A stretch of 64,000 nucleotides of DNA, from assembly GCF_003201205.1 (NCBI RefSeq), contig NZ_QICN01000002.1, positions 173,780 through 237,779 of the forward strand. The letters run 5' to 3'. Each line of letters opens with the position of its first letter. Within the stretch, counting starts at the first letter, position 1. Shown here piece after piece: positions 18,561 through 28,815 of this stretch. The stretch comes from Sinimarinibacterium flocculans. GTDB taxonomy: Bacteria; Pseudomonadota; Gammaproteobacteria; Nevskiales; Nevskiaceae. Position numbers and translations under genes: made by a program. The notes beneath the pieces are model-generated. The model did no database searches. It saw nothing but the letters and a program-made list of their open reading frames with translations, and was not told the origin of the DNA.

Positions 18561-19196
18561 ATGGCGATCCCGGCGAAAAGCAAGTACGTCATCGATGCCA
18601 AGCCGGCGGCGCGCGCAGGCCTGACGCTGTTCTGCGCAGACGCCGACTTCGCCAGCCTGTGGGCGCGGATCGTGCTCAACGAAAAGGACGTCGATCACGC
18701 GCGCATCGAGCGCGTGGTACGCGACAGGCCCCACCAGGACCTGCTGGTCATCAATCCCTCGCTGTCGCTGCCGACGCTGGCCGACCGCGACGCGGTGCTC
18801 TACCCGGCCGGCATCATCGCCGAGTACCTCGACGAACGTTATCCGCATCCGCGCCTGCTGCCGCCCGACCCTGCCGCGCGTGCGCTGCTGCGGATGCTGA
18901 TGGCACGGCTCGAACGCGAACTGCTGCCGCTGGCGCAGTCGATCGTCGACGCGCCGCGCGCGGCTGAGGCCAAGACCGCGCGCAAGCAGCTTGCCGAACA
19001 CATCATCGCCAGTTGCCGGCTGTTCCCGCAGCGGGGCTGGTGCCTGGGGCTGGACTTCAGCCTGGTGGATTGCGCCTGGGCGGCGCTGCTCTCGCAGCTC
19101 GGTGCGCTGCAGCTCAAGCTCCCGGCCGATCCGGCGCTGCTGCGCTACGCGCAGCGTGTGCTCGCGCGGCCGAGCGTACAATCGGCGCTACGCTGA
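18561..19196 (+). CDS. sspA: Stringent starvation protein A (GST-fold RNA polymerase partner)
   Basis: 211 residues from ATG 18561; a TTG at 18528 would extend it into the terminator stem and is less likely. An N-terminal thioredoxin-like half (residues 15-90, LFCADADFASLWARIVLNEK; NPSLSLPTLAD; DEAVLYP-type segment seen as DAVLYPAGIIAEYLDERYPH) and a C-terminal helical half give the GST fold. SspA binds RNA polymerase and is needed for stationary-phase and acid-stress responses. The order petABC-sspA-sspB is conserved in gammaproteobacteria. Confidence 0.9.
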   Translation: MAIPAKSKYVIDAKPAARAGLTLFCADADFASLWARIVLNEKDVDHARIERVVRDRPHQDLLVINPSLSLPTLADRDAVLYPAGIIAEYLDERYPHPRLLPPDPAARALLRMLMARLERELLPLAQSIVDAPRAAEAKTARKQLAEHIIASCRLFPQRGWCLGLDFSLVDCAWAALLSQLGALQLKLPADPALLRYAQRVLARPSVQSALR

Positions 19197-19216
19197 GCAA
19201 GGCCCGCCAGAGCGCC

Positions 19217-19624
19217 ATGACCAAGTCCCGACGCCCCTATCTGATTCGCGCCATCTACGACTGGTGCTGCGACAACGGCCACACGCCGCACATGCTCGTG
19301 GCTGCCGACTACCCCGGTGTGGTGGTCCCGCGCGAGTACGTGCAGGAAGGCCGGATCACGCTGAACGTCAGTCCGGTGGCGATCCAGAACCTCAACCTGC
19401 TCGACGAGCCGATCTGGTTCTCCGCGCGCTTCGGCGGACGCCCGTTCGACGTGCAGTTCCCGTCCGGTGCGGTGCTGGCGATTTTCGCGCGCGAGAACGG
19501 CGAAGGCATGCTGTTCGGCGAGGTCGAGCCGCCGGGCGCCGCGGCGCAGCCCCCCGCCAGCGGGGAACCGGAGCCACCGAAGCCGCCACGGCCCGGACGC
19601 CCGACGCTGCGCGTCGTCAAGTAA
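19217..19624 (+). CDS. sspB: ClpXP protease specificity-enhancing factor SspB
   Basis: 135 residues. Starting MTKSRRPYLIRAIYDWCCDNGHTPHM, the SspB fold (residues 5-105) contains VNVSP-like NVSPVAIQNLNL and the SARFGGRPFDVQFP segment that binds the ssrA tag. The Pro-rich linker and the conserved C-terminal XB tail (GRPTLRVVK, which docks on ClpX) are both visible. It delivers ssrA-tagged proteins to ClpXP. It lies 20 bases after sspA and faces diaA tail to tail with 36 bases between. Confidence 0.94.
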   Translation: MTKSRRPYLIRAIYDWCCDNGHTPHMLVAADYPGVVVPREYVQEGRITLNVSPVAIQNLNLLDEPIWFSARFGGRPFDVQFPSGAVLAIFARENGEGMLFGEVEPPGAAAQPPASGEPEPPKPPRPGRPTLRVVK

Positions 19625-19660
19625 TCGCCGTGGGCGGACAGGCGCTTTGCGCGCGACCTG

Positions 19661-20666
<1,006 letters not shown>

Positions 20667-20672
20667 CCGTGC

Positions 20673-21926
20673 TCACAGCCCGAGTCCGGCGTCGATGCCG
20701 TCCGCGCGCAACGCCGCGCAGCGCAGGCGCCGCTGGATCGTGCTGCTGTCGCCCCATTCGAGCATGCCGGTGGCGCCATCGAGACTGTCGCCGACGCGCA
20801 AACCGCCCCGCTGCAGCGCGGCGGCCACGGCGTAGGCGTCGCGGCCGAGCGCGTAGAGCCGCGGATAGGCGCCGACGTTCGAGAGCGACGAGGCCTGCTG
20901 CCGCTCCTGCGCCAACTCGCCGGTGGTATCGAGCATGAACGGCATGTCGCAGAACCGCAGGCCGGCGAGTTCCGCATCGCCGCGGCCGTCGTAGACCATC
21001 GATGTCGCGTAGTGCGGCAGCCCCGTGGCACGATGGAAGCGGAACTGCGGCAGCAGCACACGTGCCTCGGTCGCGCGTGCGCCGACAAAGACGAAATCGA
21101 TGTCGGCGCGACGGCGGGCGTCGAACTCGGTGCGTACGCCCAGGGCATTGGTCAGCTCGCGGTGACGCTCGCGACTCGCCGCCACGCCCATCAGCTGCGC
21201 AATGACGTCCGACTGGTCGCTGACCCCCTGCCGGTAGCGTGCCGATGCGACGATGCGTCCGCCCCACTGCGCCATGCGGCCTTCCAGGGCGGCGAGCACG
21301 CGATCACCCCAGTCGCCCTCCGGCACCAGCGCCACGGCATTGCGCAGATTGCCTGCCGCCGCATCATCGGCCGCGGCGCGCGCCTCGTCCTCGGGCGCGA
21401 GGCCGATCTGGAAGAAGTCCTGCGGCACGAAGCCGCCGGCGTCCAGGTGATTGAGGCTCAGCACCGGCACCGGCGGGTTCATCGTCGCCAGTCGCGCAGC
21501 CGATTCCTTCATCAGCGGTCCGACTATAAACGCGGCTCCCTCGTCCAGTGCGCGCTGATACGCGGACAGCAGCCGCTCGGGGGTGGTGCCGACGTCGTAG
21601 ATCCGCAGTTCGCGGGCATCGCCCGCGTCGAAATGCGCGGCCAGAAAACCCTCGCGCACGGCGGCCGCCGGCGCGGCATAGGCACCCGACAGCGGCAGCA
21701 GCAGGGCAACCGGGCCGTCGGCCGCGAAGCGCGGCAGCGGCAACGTCTCCGGCGCCCGGGAAACCACCGGCGGCGTCGGCTCGGCCGGCGGCGGGGTACG
21801 GACGATCGGCACGTTGAGCACCGGCTGCGGGGCCGAGCAGGCAGCAGCGGCGAGGGCGACGGCCGCGAGAACAGCGGCCAGTCCCGCGCGACGCGCGGAA
21901 TGGGGGCGATCCGGATTCACGAGCAT
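20673..21926 (-). CDS. lpoA: Penicillin-binding protein activator LpoA (LppC family)
   Basis: 417 residues. Lipobox LAAAAC near residue 30, then a Pro/Val-rich linker and a periplasmic-binding-protein-like domain (VALLLPLSGAYAAPAAAVREG; GPLMKESAARLATM; FVFVGARATEARVLLPQFRF). In E. coli LpoA activates PBP1A from the outer membrane; here only the C-terminal PBP-like domain is present, without the TPR N-terminal domain, as in shorter family members. It is divergent from rsmI with 42 bases between starts. Confidence 0.88.
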   Translation of the reverse strand: MLVNPDRPHSARRAGLAAVLAAVALAAAACSAPQPVLNVPIVRTPPPAEPTPPVVSRAPETLPLPRFAADGPVALLLPLSGAYAAPAAAVREGFLAAHFDAGDARELRIYDVGTTPERLLSAYQRALDEGAAFIVGPLMKESAARLATMNPPVPVLSLNHLDAGGFVPQDFFQIGLAPEDEARAAADDAAAGNLRNAVALVPEGDWGDRVLAALEGRMAQWGGRIVASARYRQGVSDQSDVIAQLMGVAASRERHRELTNALGVRTEFDARRRADIDFVFVGARATEARVLLPQFRFHRATGLPHYATSMVYDGRGDAELAGLRFCDMPFMLDTTGELAQERQQASSLSNVGAYPRLYALGRDAYAVAAALQRGGLRVGDSLDGATGMLEWGDSSTIQRRLRCAALRADGIDAGLGL

Positions 21927-21968
21927 AATGACGAGTATGACACGCCTGTTTTACGCGCCGACAGCATC

Positions 21969-22835
21969 GTGAGCGAGTCTTCCCCCGCGGTCCGGCCCGG
22001 CCATCTCTACATCGTCGCGACACCGATCGGTCATCTCGGCGACCTGTCGCCGCGCGCACAGGCGGTGCTCGGCGCGGTCGACCGCATCCTCGCCGAGGAC
22101 ACGCGCAATTCCCGCGCGCTGCTCGCACACTTCGGTATCGCGACCAGGCTCGGCGCGCTGCACGAGCACAACGAGTCCACGGCGAGTACGCCGCTCGTAC
22201 AGGAGCTCGTCGCCGGCGCCAGTCTCGCCCTGATCTCCGATGCGGGGACGCCGCTGGTTTCCGACCCCGGTTTCGTGCTCGTGCGCGAAGCCCGCGCCGC
22301 CGGCGTGCCGGTGATCGCGGTTCCCGGCCCCTGCGCGGCCATCGCCGCACTGTCGGTGAGCGGCCTGCCCAGCGACCGCTTCGTCTTCGAAGGTTTCCTG
22401 CCGGCAAAGGCGGCGGCGCGCCGTGCACGCCTCCAGGCACTCGCCGGCGAGGCACGCACCCTGGTCCTCTACGAATCCAGCCATCGCATCGTCGAGGCGG
22501 CAGCGGACATCGGTGCCGTCTTCGGCGAGCGCAGCGTCTGCCTCGCACGCGAGCTGACCAAGCTCTACGAGCAGAGCGTCGTGCTCGCTGCACACACCCT
22601 GCCCGCCTGGCTCGCCGAGGACGCCCATCGCACGCGCGGCGAGTTCGTGCTGCTGATCGCCGGCACGCCCGACGACGACCGGACGGAGCACGACGGCGAG
22701 CGCGTCCTGCGCCTGCTGCTGCGCGAACTGCCTCCCTCGTCGGCGGCGCGGCTGGCCGCCGACATCAGCGGCGCACGCCGCAAGGACCTCTACGCGCTGG
22801 CCCTGAAGATCACGAACGAGTCCCCGCAAACATGA
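21969..22835 (+). CDS. rsmI: 16S rRNA (cytidine(1402)-2'-O)-methyltransferase
   Basis: 288 residues from GTG 21969; upstream in-frame codons offer no ATG before overlapping lpoA antisense. The tetrapyrrole-methylase fold shows VATPIGHLGDLSPRAQ, ILAEDTRNSRALLAHFGI, LISDAGTPLVSDPG and VPGPCAAIAALSVSGLPSDRF, then the RsmI C-terminal domain. It 2'-O-methylates C1402 in the decoding centre. Its position beside lpoA is conserved in gammaproteobacteria. The stop overlaps the DUF885 start (ATGA). Confidence 0.95.
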   Translation: MSESSPAVRPGHLYIVATPIGHLGDLSPRAQAVLGAVDRILAEDTRNSRALLAHFGIATRLGALHEHNESTASTPLVQELVAGASLALISDAGTPLVSDPGFVLVREARAAGVPVIAVPGPCAAIAALSVSGLPSDRFVFEGFLPAKAAARRARLQALAGEARTLVLYESSHRIVEAAADIGAVFGERSVCLARELTKLYEQSVVLAAHTLPAWLAEDAHRTRGEFVLLIAGTPDDDRTEHDGERVLRLLLRELPPSSAARLAADISGARRKDLYALALKITNESPQT

Positions 22836-24622
22836 TCATGACGACCGAGTCGAAGATCCGCGCTGCCCTTGCGGCGCTGACGCTCACTGTCCTGTCCCTG
22901 GCGCAGCCCCTGCACGCCGGCGACGACGCCGTCGCCGAACTGCACGCACTGTTCGACGAGGAATGGGAGCGGACCTTGCGCGAGAGCCCGGAGACGGCGA
23001 CCTACCTCGGCGACGGGCGCTACAACGATCGCTGGGACGACATCTCGCCGGACGCGATCGAGCGGCGACACGCAAGCGACCGCGCGGTGCTCGCGCGCCT
23101 GCTGCGTATCGACCGCAAGGCGCTGCCGCCCGCGGAGCAGCTCAATCACGACCTGTTCCGTCGGCAGTACGAACGGCGCATCGAGGGGCACGCGCACGCG
23201 CAATTCCTGATTCCCCTGAACCAGCGCGGCGGTGTGCAGACCGCCGACGAGATTCTCGAGGTCCTGCGCTTCGACAACGCCGAGGCCTACGAGCACTGGC
23301 TCGCGCGCCTGCGCGCGTTGCCGAAGCTGATCGACCAGAACATCACCCTGATGCGCATGGGCATCGAGGAACAGCGGCTGCACCCGAAGGTGGTCATGCA
23401 GCGCATTCCGGCGCAGATCGAGAAGCAGATCGTCGACGACCCGCAGCAGAGCCCCTTCTACGCGCCGTTCGCCGGTTTCCCCGACGGCGTGCCGGAAGCC
23501 GAACGACGCCGCTATGCCAAGCAGGCGCGGCGCGTGATCGAGCGCGAGATCGTGCCGGCCTACCGCAGGCTGCTGGCCTTCTTCGTCGACGACTACCTGC
23601 CGGCCTGCCCCGAGGACGTCGGTGCCTGGAAGCAGCCCAACGGCGCCGCGTTCTACGACTGGGCGGTTCGGCGCTATACCACCACCTCGCTCACCGCCGA
23701 GCAGATTCACGAGATCGGCCTCGCCGAGGTGCAGCGTATCCGCGCCGGGATGGAGGCAATCCGCGAGCAGGTCGGGTTCGACGGCGATCTCAAGGCCTTC
23801 TTCGAACATCTGCGCAGCGATCCGCAGTTCTACTACGCCAGCGGCGACGAGCTGCTGACGGCGTATCGCGCGCTGTCGAAACGCGTGGACCCGGAACTGC
23901 CGAGGCTGTTCGGCCGCATCCCGCGCCTGCCGTACGGCGTGCGGCCGATTCCGGACAACATCGCGCCGGACACGACCACGGCCTACTACCTGCCCGGCGC
24001 GGCCGACGGCACGCGCGCCGGCTGGTACTACGTGAACCTGTACAAGCCCGAGACGCGACCGAAGTACGAGATGGAGGCGCTGACGCTGCACGAGTCGGTG
24101 CCCGGACATCACTTCCAGATCGCGCTGGCGCAGGAACTCGGCGAGCTGCCGCAGTTCCGCAAGAACGGCTGGGGCATGACCGCCTTCGTCGAAGGCTGGG
24201 GGCTGTACGCCGAGTCGCTCGGCGAGGAACTGGGCCTGTACCAGGACCCGTACTCGAAGTTCGGTGCGCTCACCTACGAGATGTGGCGCGCGGTCCGTCT
24301 GGTCGTGGACACCGGCATGCATCACAAGCGCTGGACGCGCCAGCAGGCGATCGACTTCTTCATGGCCAATGCCGCGAAGTCGGAACTCGATATCGTCAAC
24401 GAGATCGACCGCTACATCGCCTGGCCCGGCCAGGCGCTGGCGTACAAGATCGGCCAGCTCAAGATCCGCGAGCTGCGCACCCGCGCGCAAACCGGACTCG
24501 GCGAACGGTTCGACCTGCGCGCGTTCCACGATCGCGTGCTCGGCAACGGTGCCATACCGCTCGACGTGCTCGAACAGGACATCGACGCGTGGATCGCCGC
24601 AGTGCAGGCGCCGTCAGAGTGA
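22832..24622 (+). CDS. DUF885 family exported metallopeptidase-like protein
   Basis: 596 residues. A signal peptide (residues 1-29, cut after PLHA) and the long helical DUF885 fold. The candidate zinc motif LHESVPGHHFQ lies near residue 420, with a downstream GMTAFVEGWGLYAESLGEE segment carrying the likely third ligand Glu. Such proteins are predicted periplasmic peptidases related to M32-type carboxypeptidases; substrate not known. It is coupled to rsmI by an ATGA overlap, and its last 9 bases overlap the convergent GDYXXLXY gene. Confidence 0.88.
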   Translation: MIMTTESKIRAALAALTLTVLSLAQPLHAGDDAVAELHALFDEEWERTLRESPETATYLGDGRYNDRWDDISPDAIERRHASDRAVLARLLRIDRKALPPAEQLNHDLFRRQYERRIEGHAHAQFLIPLNQRGGVQTADEILEVLRFDNAEAYEHWLARLRALPKLIDQNITLMRMGIEEQRLHPKVVMQRIPAQIEKQIVDDPQQSPFYAPFAGFPDGVPEAERRRYAKQARRVIEREIVPAYRRLLAFFVDDYLPACPEDVGAWKQPNGAAFYDWAVRRYTTTSLTAEQIHEIGLAEVQRIRAGMEAIREQVGFDGDLKAFFEHLRSDPQFYYASGDELLTAYRALSKRVDPELPRLFGRIPRLPYGVRPIPDNIAPDTTTAYYLPGAADGTRAGWYYVNLYKPETRPKYEMEALTLHESVPGHHFQIALAQELGELPQFRKNGWGMTAFVEGWGLYAESLGEELGLYQDPYSKFGALTYEMWRAVRLVVDTGMHHKRWTRQQAIDFFMANAAKSELDIVNEIDRYIAWPGQALAYKIGQLKIRELRTRAQTGLGERFDLRAFHDRVLGNGAIPLDVLEQDIDAWIAAVQAPSE

Positions 24623-25201
24623 GGCGGCCGGCTCGCGCATCAGTTCGCTGACCGGCCGCCCGTCGATGTACAGCATCTCGATCAGCGCATAGCCGTTGCG
24701 CACCCGCACCTGTGCCCATGCCGGACGGCGCGGGTCCTCCCCGTCCGCCGGCATGCGGTTGGTGTCGCGGTAGCGGCGCTCGACCTCGGGCGCGTGGTGC
24801 TCGTCGAGGTAGTAGCGGTCGAACGGCAGCCGCAGGCGCAGCTCGTCGGCATTGACCCAGAGCACGGTCGCTTCGAGCCAGTCGCCGCTCTCCGGCGGCT
24901 GTCGTAGCGGCGCGCCGAGCACCGCGTCGCCGTCGTCGTCGACGCGGATCGGCGCGTAAACCCGCTGGCCGCGGCGATAGCCGCCCTGCCCTCGCGGCAG
25001 CGGGACGCGTGCCGCCTCGAAATCGAGCGCGACGTAGCGGCCACGAAAGGGATCGACGGGGTCGACCGGCGCGGTGCGGAAGCGGTACGCGGTGCCCTGC
25101 TCGAGCGTCTGCTGTCCGCGCCGGATCAGATGACCGGGCACGGCCCACTGCAGGGCCACGGCGAGCGCCAGCAGCGCGGCGGCGGCGCGGATGCCGATCA
25201 T
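24614..25201 (-). CDS. GDYXXLXY domain protein
   Basis: 195 residues. One N-terminal membrane anchor or signal (residues 4-22), then the domain with its signature in the variant form GRYVALDF (consensus GDYxxLxY) near residue 55 and a later YIDGRPVSELM tail. The domain is named only from its motif; it is regularly encoded next to a DUF2157 membrane protein, as here, with an ATGA overlap. Most likely the two form an inner-membrane complex. Function unknown. Confidence 0.82.
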   Translation of the reverse strand: MIGIRAAAALLALAVALQWAVPGHLIRRGQQTLEQGTAYRFRTAPVDPVDPFRGRYVALDFEAARVPLPRGQGGYRRGQRVYAPIRVDDDGDAVLGAPLRQPPESGDWLEATVLWVNADELRLRLPFDRYYLDEHHAPEVERRYRDTNRMPADGEDPRRPAWAQVRVRNGYALIEMLYIDGRPVSELMREPAASL

Positions 25202-26463
25202 GCGTGCACCTGCCGACGCAGCCACAGATGGGTGGCGACGAAGACGACGCCGGTCAGCACGAAGGCGATCCCGCGCAGCGTGAACGACCACTCGTTGTCG
25301 ACGAAGCGCAGCATGACCAGCAGCGCGACCATCGCCAGCCCGCGGCTCGCACGCCCGGCATCGTGATCGCGCAGCCCGCTGCGGATCAGCGCGATGCCGG
25401 TCAGCAGGACCCAGGCACTGAGCAGCAGCGCGAGCGCCACCGCAAACGGCCGGCTGTCGGTGGCGGCCACCAGTGCCATCAGCAGCGCGGGCAGCGCCCA
25501 GAGCGGTGCCGTCGATGCACCGCTGCGCCATGTCCGCCACGCCAGTACCGCGAGCAGCGCCAGACCGAGCACGAGCAAGCCCCAGCCCAGCGGCAACTGG
25601 TCCGGACGCAGATACCAGGACCATCCGCGCCAGATGTCGGGAAAGCTGCCGATGAGGGCCGCGACGACCACGGCCCCACCGCCCCAGGACCGCAGCGGGT
25701 CGCGCCAAGGCGCCGCTGCGGCCGGTGCCGGCAGCAGTAGCAGGATCGCGCCGAACTCGGCGAGCCACCACAGGCCCAGGCGCGGCACGTTCGGCAACGA
25801 CCCCAGGATCGCGAAGAAGAACGCCGGCGCCAGCAGGCCGAGCAAGGCCACCGTCGACAGCGACGACGGCGCACGGCGTTGCCGGTGCCAGGCCAGCGCC
25901 AGCAGGGGAACGAACAGCCCCGCAACGACAAAGCCGCTCGGCCCGGTGTCCGGCGCCGCCCAGCTCCATCCGGCCAGCGCCGCGGCGCACAGCGCGGCTG
26001 CGAGCACCGCGTCGAGGGCGCAGGCCAGCGGCAATGCCACCAGTGCGCAGGTCAGCAGGTAGCGGTCGAGATCGCCCGGGAAATGGTAGATCTGGCCGAC
26101 GAGGGCCAGCGCCGCGGCAAAGGCCAGGACCGTGAAGGCGGCGGACGCCTCGCGCCACAATGCCGATGTGCGCGCCCGCCACAACGTCCACGCACAGGCC
26201 AGCTGTCCGGCAAGCAGCGGTGTGAACGCCAGCGTCAACCGCAGCGTCCGGTCGAAGCGGTCCCAGTTGTGCGCCACCAGCAGCACGATCCCCAACGCGA
26301 TCAGCACGGTGCCCAGCAGCGGGAACAGCAGGCGCCCGGCACCGGCGGCCTGCAGCAGCGGTCGATAGCGCTCGCGCAGACGTTGCGCCGCGTCCGCGTC
26401 GAGCACACCGTCGCGCTGCAGCTCCGGCAACTCCTCCAGCAGCCAGCGGACATGGACCTTCAT
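25198..26463 (-). CDS. DUF2157 integral membrane protein
   Basis: 421 residues from ATG 26463 (upstream in-frame codons lack a good start and overlap the divergent gene). A short cytoplasmic N-terminus (RWLLEELPELQRDGVLDADAAQRL, the DUF2157 helix pair) is followed by about twelve hydrophobic segments such as LLFPLLGTVLIALGIVLLVA. The gene is the first of a two-gene unit with the GDYXXLXY protein and is divergent from the LplT-PlsC gene, with 79 bases between starts. No enzymatic motif is visible. Confidence 0.85.
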   Translation of the reverse strand: MKVHVRWLLEELPELQRDGVLDADAAQRLRERYRPLLQAAGAGRLLFPLLGTVLIALGIVLLVAHNWDRFDRTLRLTLAFTPLLAGQLACAWTLWRARTSALWREASAAFTVLAFAAALALVGQIYHFPGDLDRYLLTCALVALPLACALDAVLAAALCAAALAGWSWAAPDTGPSGFVVAGLFVPLLALAWHRQRRAPSSLSTVALLGLLAPAFFFAILGSLPNVPRLGLWWLAEFGAILLLLPAPAAAAPWRDPLRSWGGGAVVVAALIGSFPDIWRGWSWYLRPDQLPLGWGLLVLGLALLAVLAWRTWRSGASTAPLWALPALLMALVAATDSRPFAVALALLLSAWVLLTGIALIRSGLRDHDAGRASRGLAMVALLVMLRFVDNEWSFTLRGIAFVLTGVVFVATHLWLRRQVHA

Positions 26464-26542
26464 GCCGTCGAGCTTAGCAGCCGCCGGCCGAGCCGCTATG
26501 CTGGCCGCGCCATTCATCTTTCGTGCGGGGCGGGGAGTCGGC

Positions 26543-28432
26543 ATGAGCGACAGGGAGCAGGGACAGTTCGGGCTGTTGCGCGCGCGTCGCTTCGCGCCGT
26601 TCTTCGTCACCCAGACGCTCGGGGCCTTCAACGACAACGTGTTCAAGAATGCGCTGGTCATCCTGGTGACCTTCGGCATCGCGGGACTGTCGCCGGATGA
26701 CGTGAACCTCTACGTCAACCTCGCCGCCGGGCTGTTCATCCTGCCCTTCTTCCTGTTCTCGGCCACCGCGGGACAGATCGCCGAGAAGTACGAGAAGTCG
26801 CGGCTGATCCGCGCCATCAAGCTGTTCGAGATCGTCATCATGCTGCTGGCCGTGGGCGGACTCGTGCTCGGCAGCATGGCGTTTCTCATGGGTGTGCTGT
26901 TCCTGATGGGAACGCAATCCGCGCTGTTCGGCCCCGTCAAATACTCGATCCTGCCGCAGCATCTGCGCGAGGAGGAGCTGGTTGGCGGCAATGCCCTGGT
27001 CGAGGCCGCGACCTTCCTGGCCATCCTGCTCGGCACCATGCTCGGCGGCTGGCTGATGGCGCAGCACGCCGGGGCTCAATGGATATCGGCAACCGTCGTC
27101 GTCGTCGCCGTGCTCGGCTATCTCGCGTCGCGCGGCATTCCGGGCGCGCCGCCCACCGCGCCCGACCTGCGCATCAACTGGAATCCGCTGACCGAGACCT
27201 GGCGCAACTTCCGCTTCATGCAGACCAATCGCACGGTGCTGCTCGCGGTCCTCGGCATTTCCTGGTTCTGGTTCTACGGTGCGCTGTTCCTGTCGCAGCT
27301 GCCCAACTACACCAAGCTCAATCTCGGCGGGGACGAGACTGTCGTGACCCTGCTGCTGACGGTGTTCTCGCTGGGCATCGGCATCGGCTCACTGCTGTGC
27401 GAGCGACTGTCCGGTCACAAGGTCGAGATCGGCCTGGTGCCGCTGGGCTCCATCGGCCTGACGCTGTTCGGGGTGGAGCTGTATTTCGCCCAGCCCGAGG
27501 CGGCCGCCGTCACCGGCGTGGGCGCCGGCGAGTTCCTGCGCAGCGCGTCCAATCACCGCGTGCTCTGGGACCTGCTGCTGACGGGCATCTTCGGCGGACT
27601 GTACATCGTGCCGCTGTATGCGCTGATCCAGACGCGCTCCGAGGCAAGCCACCGCTCGCGCATCATCGCCGGCAACAACATTCTCAACGCGCTGTTCATG
27701 GTGGCCGCGGCGCTGGTCGCGATCGTCCTGCTCGATGCCGGGCTGACGATCCCGCAGCTGCTGCTGGTGGCCGCGCTGATGAACGCCGCGGTCGCCGTGT
27801 TCATCTACTCGCTGGTGCCCGAGTTCCTGATGCGCTTCCTGGTGTGGGCGCTGATCAACACGCTCTATCGCATCCGCAAGACCGGACTCGAACACATCCC
27901 GGATACCGGGCCGGCCGTGATCGTCTGCAACCATGTCAGCTTCGTCGATGCCCTGATTCTCGGCGGCAACATCCGCCGGCCGGTGCGCTTCGTCATGTAC
28001 TACAAGATCTTCCGCATCCCGGTGCTGAACTTCATCTTCCGCACCGCCAAGGCGATCCCGATCGCCGGCGCCAAGGAAGATCCGGCGCTGATGGAAAAGG
28101 CCTTCGCCGATGTCGAGGCAGCCCTCAAGGCCGGCGACGTCGTCGGCATCTTCCCGGAAGGAGCGCTCACCGGCGATGGCGAGATCCAAACCTTCCGCCC
28201 GGGCATCGAGCGCATCATCCGGGCAACCCCGGTGCCGGTCGTGCCGATGGCGTTGCGTGGGCTGTGGGGCAGCTTCTTCTCGAGGCGCGACAATTTCCTC
28301 AGGCGAGCGCGGCTGCCCCGGCGTTTCTGGTCGCGGATCGAACTGGTCGCCGACACCCCGGTGCCGCCGGACCGGGTCAGCGCCGCGGACCTCGAGGCGC
28401 GGGTGCGCGCGCTGCGTGGCGACCTCGCCTGA
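26543..28432 (+). CDS. Lysophospholipid transporter LplT fused to PlsC-type acyltransferase
   Basis: 629 residues from ATG 26543, preceded by GGGGAG. Residues 1-410 are an MFS transporter of the LplT type (FVTQTLGAFNDNVFKNALVIL at the start, twelve hydrophobic segments). Residues 440-629 are a glycerophospholipid acyltransferase with the HX4D motif (NHVSFVD) and FPEGALTGDGEIQTFRPGIE. In E. coli LplT flips lysophosphatidylethanolamine and Aas re-acylates it; many bacteria fuse LplT, PlsC and an acyl-ACP synthetase. Here the synthetase domain is absent, so acyl donor supply must come from elsewhere. Role: inner-membrane phospholipid repair. Confidence 0.87.
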   Translation: MSDREQGQFGLLRARRFAPFFVTQTLGAFNDNVFKNALVILVTFGIAGLSPDDVNLYVNLAAGLFILPFFLFSATAGQIAEKYEKSRLIRAIKLFEIVIMLLAVGGLVLGSMAFLMGVLFLMGTQSALFGPVKYSILPQHLREEELVGGNALVEAATFLAILLGTMLGGWLMAQHAGAQWISATVVVVAVLGYLASRGIPGAPPTAPDLRINWNPLTETWRNFRFMQTNRTVLLAVLGISWFWFYGALFLSQLPNYTKLNLGGDETVVTLLLTVFSLGIGIGSLLCERLSGHKVEIGLVPLGSIGLTLFGVELYFAQPEAAAVTGVGAGEFLRSASNHRVLWDLLLTGIFGGLYIVPLYALIQTRSEASHRSRIIAGNNILNALFMVAAALVAIVLLDAGLTIPQLLLVAALMNAAVAVFIYSLVPEFLMRFLVWALINTLYRIRKTGLEHIPDTGPAVIVCNHVSFVDALILGGNIRRPVRFVMYYKIFRIPVLNFIFRTAKAIPIAGAKEDPALMEKAFADVEAALKAGDVVGIFPEGALTGDGEIQTFRPGIERIIRATPVPVVPMALRGLWGSFFSRRDNFLRRARLPRRFWSRIELVADTPVPPDRVSAADLEARVRALRGDLA

Positions 28433-28447
28433 GGACCCGCCCGACGC

Positions 28448-28753
28448 TCAGACTTCGCGCCGCGATGCGCAGTGCGGGGCCTGGATCGCGTCGGCCGGGC
28501 GCGCCACCTCGATGCGACCGACGACGGAAGCGGCGGCCGTGCGCGTCGCCGGCTCCACCGCGAGATGACACAGATCGACTTGGTCGCGCAGTTGCCGGCT
28601 GAGCGTGTCCGCCATGTCGGAACGGATCGACTGCAGCGCCGCATTGCCCTGCTCGGCAATCATCGGACCGGCATCGGCGGCGCCGATGGCATGGGCGGGG
28701 TTGCAGAACAGCCCCGCGAGGATGAAGGCGGCAACACTGGTGCAGAGGTTCAC
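28448..28753 (-). CDS. Small exported protein, unknown function
   Basis: 101 residues from GTG 28753, chosen because GGAG lies 7 bases upstream; an in-frame ATG at 28821 would add 23 residues before the signal peptide and has no such site. Residues 1-22 are a typical signal peptide (CTSVAAFILAGLFCNPAHA). The mature part is about 79 residues with two cysteines (DLCHLA and PHCASR) that could form a disulfide. I do not recognise a family. It is convergent with the LplT-PlsC gene, 15 bases apart. Confidence 0.6.
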   Translation of the reverse strand: MNLCTSVAAFILAGLFCNPAHAIGAADAGPMIAEQGNAALQSIRSDMADTLSRQLRDQVDLCHLAVEPATRTAAASVVGRIEVARPADAIQAPHCASRREV

Positions 28754-28801
28754 GGCGGACTCCGGCGAAACGTGTTCCCGGTAACGCGAAGCGCGTGCCA
28801 A

Positions 28802-28815
28802 CAACGGCACCGTTG
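28802..28815. promoter_or_regulatory. Palindrome in an AT-rich patch upstream of the small exported gene
   Basis: CAACGG-CA-CCGTTG is a 6+2+6 inverted repeat, next to an unusually AT-rich stretch (28816-28843). It lies 49 bases upstream of the GTG start and could be an operator. No confident -35/-10 pair was found. Confidence 0.35.

Noticed and set aside
22790-24529. 579-codon minus-strand open frame
   Set aside because: It is antisense to the DUF885 gene, which carries recognisable family motifs; no coherent domain is visible in the minus frame.
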